DNA from: Nitriliruptorales bacterium
GTDB lineage: Bacteria; Actinomycetota; Nitriliruptoria; Euzebyales; Egibacteraceae
NCBI GenBank assembly: GCA_007126835.1
Contig: SLAO01000136.1
Coordinates: forward strand, 1 to 14,465
Direction: 5' to 3'
DNA length: 14,465 nucleotides
Positions 12,183 through 14,465 of this stretch are shown in pieces (positions within the stretch are counted from its first letter, which is position 1; the number at the start of each line of letters is the position of its first letter). The notes beneath the pieces are model-generated. The model was given only the letters and a program-made list of their open reading frames with translations. It ran no database searches and had not been told where the DNA came from. A program made the position numbers and the translations under genes.

Positions 12183-13097
12183 ATGGCCGACCCCGCCGAT
12201 GCGCTGGGGCTGGGTCACACCCCGCCCCACGAGTACGGCGACCAGGAACCCACGCGCTGGCGAGCGCCGTGGGCGCGCAGTGCCGTCACCGCGCTGACCG
12301 CGCTTGGAGCCTTGGTCGTGGGGTTCTTGCTCGCGACCGGTCTCTCGGCGGGTCGGGAGGTCGCCATCGCCCAGGGCGAGCGCAAAGACGAGCTGATCCG
12401 CCTGATCACCGAGCGTCAAGAGCACGCCGACGAGCTCGCGGCGGAGCTGGACGCGCTGCGCGGCCGGGTGGCCGAGGCCGAGGAGGCGGCCGTGGCCGGG
12501 TTGCCGGCGCTGCAGGACGACCTCGCCGACATCGAGCGCGCCGCGGGCCTGACGGCGGTCAGCGGCCCAGGCCTCGTCGTGACCTTCGACGACGCCAGCG
12601 GGGAGTGCCCCCAGCAGCCCGTCGACTGCCGCATCCAGGACATGGACCTCCAGCTGGCCGTCAACACCCTGTTCGCGGTGGGCGCCGAAGCGCTGGCGAT
12701 CGACGGCGAGCGCATCATGGCCACCACGTCGGTGCGGGGCGCCGGGCAGCTCGTGCTCGTCAACCACCGCGTGCTGTCGCCGCCCTACGAGGTGGTCGCG
12801 GTGGGCGACCCAGAGGCCCTCGAGGCTGGCCTCGAAGCGTCGGAGCTCGCCGCTGACTTCGAGGTGTGGCAGGACGATTACGGGCTCGTCTTCGACTACG
12901 AAGCCGAGGATGAGCTGATCGTGCCGGCCTATTCGGGCAGCCTTCGGGTCACCGTCGCGCAGCCCGGCGCCGACGATGACGACAACACGCCACCTGGCGC
13001 CGGCCCCGGCGTCGAGCTGGATGTGGACGCGGACACCGAGCTTCCGCCGATGAGCGACGGCGACCTGACTCCCGACCTCGAACAGGATCCACGATGA
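12183..13097 (+). CDS. DUF881 membrane protein, first copy
   Basis: DUF881 protein (304 aa), the family of Bacillus YlxW/YlxX and, by gene order, of M. tuberculosis Rv1823. Function is unknown. A short cytoplasmic N-terminus precedes a single transmembrane helix (about 34-53), followed by a heptad-rich coiled coil (about 64-122) and the DUF881 domain (about 123-260, with SGPGLVVTFDDAS, LAVNTLFAVGAEALAIDGER and SPPYEVVAVGDPEAL). A very acidic tail ends the protein. The topology suggests the domain lies outside the membrane. C142 and C149 sit in an insert (ECPQQPVDC) and could form a disulfide there. The ATG at 12183 sits at a better distance from AAGGGG than the adjoining GTG at 12180. The stop overlaps sbp (ATGA). 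Confidence 0.88.
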   Translation: MADPADALGLGHTPPHEYGDQEPTRWRAPWARSAVTALTALGALVVGFLLATGLSAGREVAIAQGERKDELIRLITERQEHADELAAELDALRGRVAEAEEAAVAGLPALQDDLADIERAAGLTAVSGPGLVVTFDDASGECPQQPVDCRIQDMDLQLAVNTLFAVGAEALAIDGERIMATTSVRGAGQLVLVNHRVLSPPYEVVAVGDPEALEAGLEASELAADFEVWQDDYGLVFDYEAEDELIVPAYSGSLRVTVAQPGADDDDNTPPGAGPGVELDVDADTELPPMSDGDLTPDLEQDPR

Positions 13098-13426
13098 TCC
13101 CGCTGATCGCACTGGTGATCGGCGCGGTCCTCGGACTCGTGCTCCAGCCCAGCGTGCCGGCCTTCCTGGCCCCCTACCTCCCGGTCGCCGTCGTGGCGGC
13201 GCTCGACGCGATCTTCGGCGGTGTGCGCGCTCGGCTGGACGGCACGTTCAGCGACCGCGTCTTCTTGATCTCGTTCCTGACCAACGTGGTCCTCGCGACC
13301 TTCTTGGTGTTCCTCGGCGACCAGCTCGGTGTCGGCAGCGAGCTGTCCACCGCGGTGGTGGTGGTGCTGGGGGTCCGGATCTTCCAGAACCTCGCGGCCG
13401 TTCGCCGACACCTCTTCCAGGCGTGA
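13094..13426 (+). CDS. sbp: small basic protein Sbp (DUF1290)
   Basis: Sbp family membrane protein (110 aa). In Bacillus this gene lies in the division cluster next to ylxW/ylxX and ftsA; its biochemical role is unknown. Three hydrophobic segments are visible (about 2-17, 22-40 and 56-75), with a further one at about 84-97. The conserved family stretches LDAIFGGVRARLDGTFSDRV, FLTNVVLATFLVFLGDQLGV and LGVRIFQNLAAVRRHLF are clear. It overlaps the upstream DUF881 gene by ATGA. Being flanked on both sides by DUF881 genes suggests the three products act together in the membrane. Confidence 0.92.
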   Translation: MIPLIALVIGAVLGLVLQPSVPAFLAPYLPVAVVAALDAIFGGVRARLDGTFSDRVFLISFLTNVVLATFLVFLGDQLGVGSELSTAVVVVLGVRIFQNLAAVRRHLFQA

Positions 13427-13455
13427 AAGGCGCGCCGCCGTACGATGGGGACCCG

Positions 13456-14229
13456 ATGACCGACACCCTCCACAGCGGGACGCGCAGCGGCTCTCCGGCG
13501 CCGTCGAGCTCCGACGCCGGAGGGACCAAGCGGCGGTTGACTCTGCGCGCGGCCGTCGTCGCGGTGTGTGGCCTGCTGGGGTTCTTGCTCGTCGCGCAGG
13601 TGCGGGCGACCGAGACGCTGGATGATCGCCTGGCGTTCGAGCGGGAAGAGGACCTCGCGGTCATCCTCGCCGACCTGACCACCCAGTCCGACCGTCTGCA
13701 AGGCGAGATCAGCGACTTGCGCCTGCTGCTGTTCGAGTTCGAGTCGACGGTCGAATCCGAAGAGCTCGCCCGACGCAGCCTCGAGCAGCGCCTCGACGAC
13801 CTTCGCATCCTGGCTGGGGTGGTGCCCGCCGAGAACGAGGGCGTGATCCTGACGATCGAGGACCCGCAGGGTCAGGTGACCCACGACCGCCTAGTCGACG
13901 TCGTCCATGACCTGCGGGACTCCGGAGCCGAGGCGATGGCGGTCAACGGGACACGTCTGGTGGCCAACTCGGCGTTCGCGACGCGCAACCAACGGCTCGT
14001 GCTCGACGGCGAGCCGTTGGATCCCCCCTACCGCGTCGCTGCGGTCGGCCCGGCCGAAGCACTGGAGACGACGCTGGGCATCCCCGGCGGCGCGCTCGAT
14101 TCGCTGTCCTCGCTGTCCGGCGTGGAGCCCGCCGTGGAGCAGCTCGCGCAGCTGACGATCCCTGCCAGGGAGAACCCCGCGCCGTTCGTTTACGGTGAGC
14201 CCGTGCCGGACGACCTTCCGAGCGGGTAG
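13456..14229 (+). CDS. DUF881 membrane protein, second copy
   Basis: Second DUF881 protein (257 aa; by order like M. tuberculosis Rv1825). After a Ser/Gly/Pro-rich N-terminus, a transmembrane helix (about 30-48) is followed by a coiled coil (about 55-120) and a DUF881 domain (about 121-235). Matching motifs to the first copy are EGVILTIEDPQ, DSGAEAMAVNGTRLVA and DPPYRVAAVGPAEAL. It lacks the cysteine insert and acidic tail of the first copy, so the two are diverged paralogues, not a recent duplication. The start is uncertain: ATG at 13456 has GGGGA just upstream, while the in-frame GTG at 13423 overlaps the sbp stop (GTGA) and would add 11 residues. A TACGAT box (13441-13446) could give a nearly leaderless transcript from the ATG. 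Confidence 0.86.
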   Translation: MTDTLHSGTRSGSPAPSSSDAGGTKRRLTLRAAVVAVCGLLGFLLVAQVRATETLDDRLAFEREEDLAVILADLTTQSDRLQGEISDLRLLLFEFESTVESEELARRSLEQRLDDLRILAGVVPAENEGVILTIEDPQGQVTHDRLVDVVHDLRDSGAEAMAVNGTRLVANSAFATRNQRLVLDGEPLDPPYRVAAVGPAEALETTLGIPGGALDSLSSLSGVEPAVEQLAQLTIPARENPAPFVYGEPVPDDLPSG

Positions 14230-14247
14230 CATCCGCCGCCCCATCAC

Positions 14248-14261
14248 CGGTTCGGGAACCG
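14248..14261. promoter_or_regulatory. small inverted repeat in the gcvH leader
   Basis: CGGTTC and GAACCG, separated by GG, form a perfect 6-bp inverted repeat 39 bases before gcvH. TAGCAT at 14227-14232 upstream fits a -10 pattern. The repeat could be an operator or a short hairpin; a glycine riboswitch aptamer does not fit in the 71 available bases. Support is weak. Confidence 0.3.
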
Positions 14262-14300
14262 ACGCGGACCGGACCTCAGCCAACCGGGAGGAGCACCGGG

Positions 14301-14465
14301 GTGAACCCTGCAGATCGCAAGTACACCGAGGAGCACGAGTGGGCGCGAGCCGACGGCAGCAACGTGGTCGTCGGGATCACCGACTACGCGCAGGACGCGT
14401 TGGGTGACGTCGTGTACGTGGACCTGCCCGCCAGCGGGACACGGGTGGAGGCGGGACGGCCGTTC
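14301..14465 (+). CDS. gcvH: glycine cleavage system H protein (5' part)
   Basis: Start of the lipoyl carrier protein that shuttles the aminomethyl group between the P, T and L proteins of glycine cleavage. Only 55 residues lie within the window, which ends mid-gene. KYTEEHEWAR, VVVGITDYAQDALGDVVYVD and LPASGTRVEAGRPF match the N-terminal half of GcvH. The lipoylated lysine lies beyond the edge and cannot be checked. The GTG start has a strong Shine-Dalgarno, GGGAGGAG (14286-14293), 7 bases upstream. The gap of 71 bases from the DUF881 gene and a TAGCAT box suggest it may also have its own promoter. The order DUF881-gcvH matches mycobacteria, where garA follows. Confidence 0.93.
   Translation, partial: MNPADRKYTEEHEWARADGSNVVVGITDYAQDALGDVVYVDLPASGTRVEAGRPF

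Noticed and set aside
12036..13112. 358-codon antisense frame across the first DUF881 gene
   Set aside because: Shadow of a high-GC coding region. No recognisable domain, and it conflicts with a conserved operon.
14230..14300. Glycine riboswitch before gcvH
   Set aside because: Only 71 bases are available and the glycine aptamer core is not visible; only a 6-bp inverted repeat is present.

Overview
The window is very GC-rich, densely packed DNA with long runs of 4-bp start/stop overlaps (ATGA, GTGA, TTGA). It looks like the chromosome of a high-GC actinobacterium. Support for this comes from the DUF3039 gene, the actinobacterial style of the aroA product, and the order pgsA - DUF881 - sbp - DUF881 - gcvH, which I recall as matching Mycobacterium tuberculosis Rv1822-Rv1826. 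A deep-branching lineage such as Nitriliruptoria is possible, but that is only a guess. I see no phage, plasmid, transposon or CRISPR material. This is a core-genome region, and its unusual signals are small-scale.

Left block, about 1-10269, plus strand. First come xerD (tyrosine recombinase), a TraR/DksA zinc-finger regulator and deoA (thymidine phosphorylase), each overlapping the next by 4 bp. A 205-bp gap with degenerate repeats follows. Then scpA-scpB (condensin partners of SMC), rluB (23S rRNA pseudouridine synthase), aroH (chorismate mutase), tyrA (prephenate dehydrogenase with ACT domain), aroA (EPSP synthase), cmk (cytidylate kinase) and der (double GTPase for ribosome assembly). Every junction overlaps except aroH-tyrA, where a 38-bp tandem duplication has pushed the genes apart and made a 13-codon minicistron. 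The block joins chromosome segregation, the tyrosine branch of aromatic synthesis, nucleotide supply and ribosome maturation in what is probably one coupled transcript starting at scpA.

Middle, about 10270-11539. A small DUF3039 gene (minus strand) converges on der. A tRNA-Pro(GGG) gene, also minus strand, has a recognisable promoter and a strong 17-bp hairpin downstream. Between them lie an unexplained perfect 19-bp inverted repeat and a 14-bp palindrome. Upstream of pgsA are four copies of a 20-bp repeat.

Right block, 11540 to the end, plus strand. It holds a CDP-alcohol phosphatidyltransferase (pgsA-like), a DUF881 membrane protein, the small basic protein Sbp, a second DUF881 protein, and gcvH cut off by the window edge. 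The DUF881-Sbp-DUF881 set is the least understood part of the window and the best candidate for an uncharacterised membrane assembly. Its genes are known conserved families, so this is an unexplained system rather than a new one.
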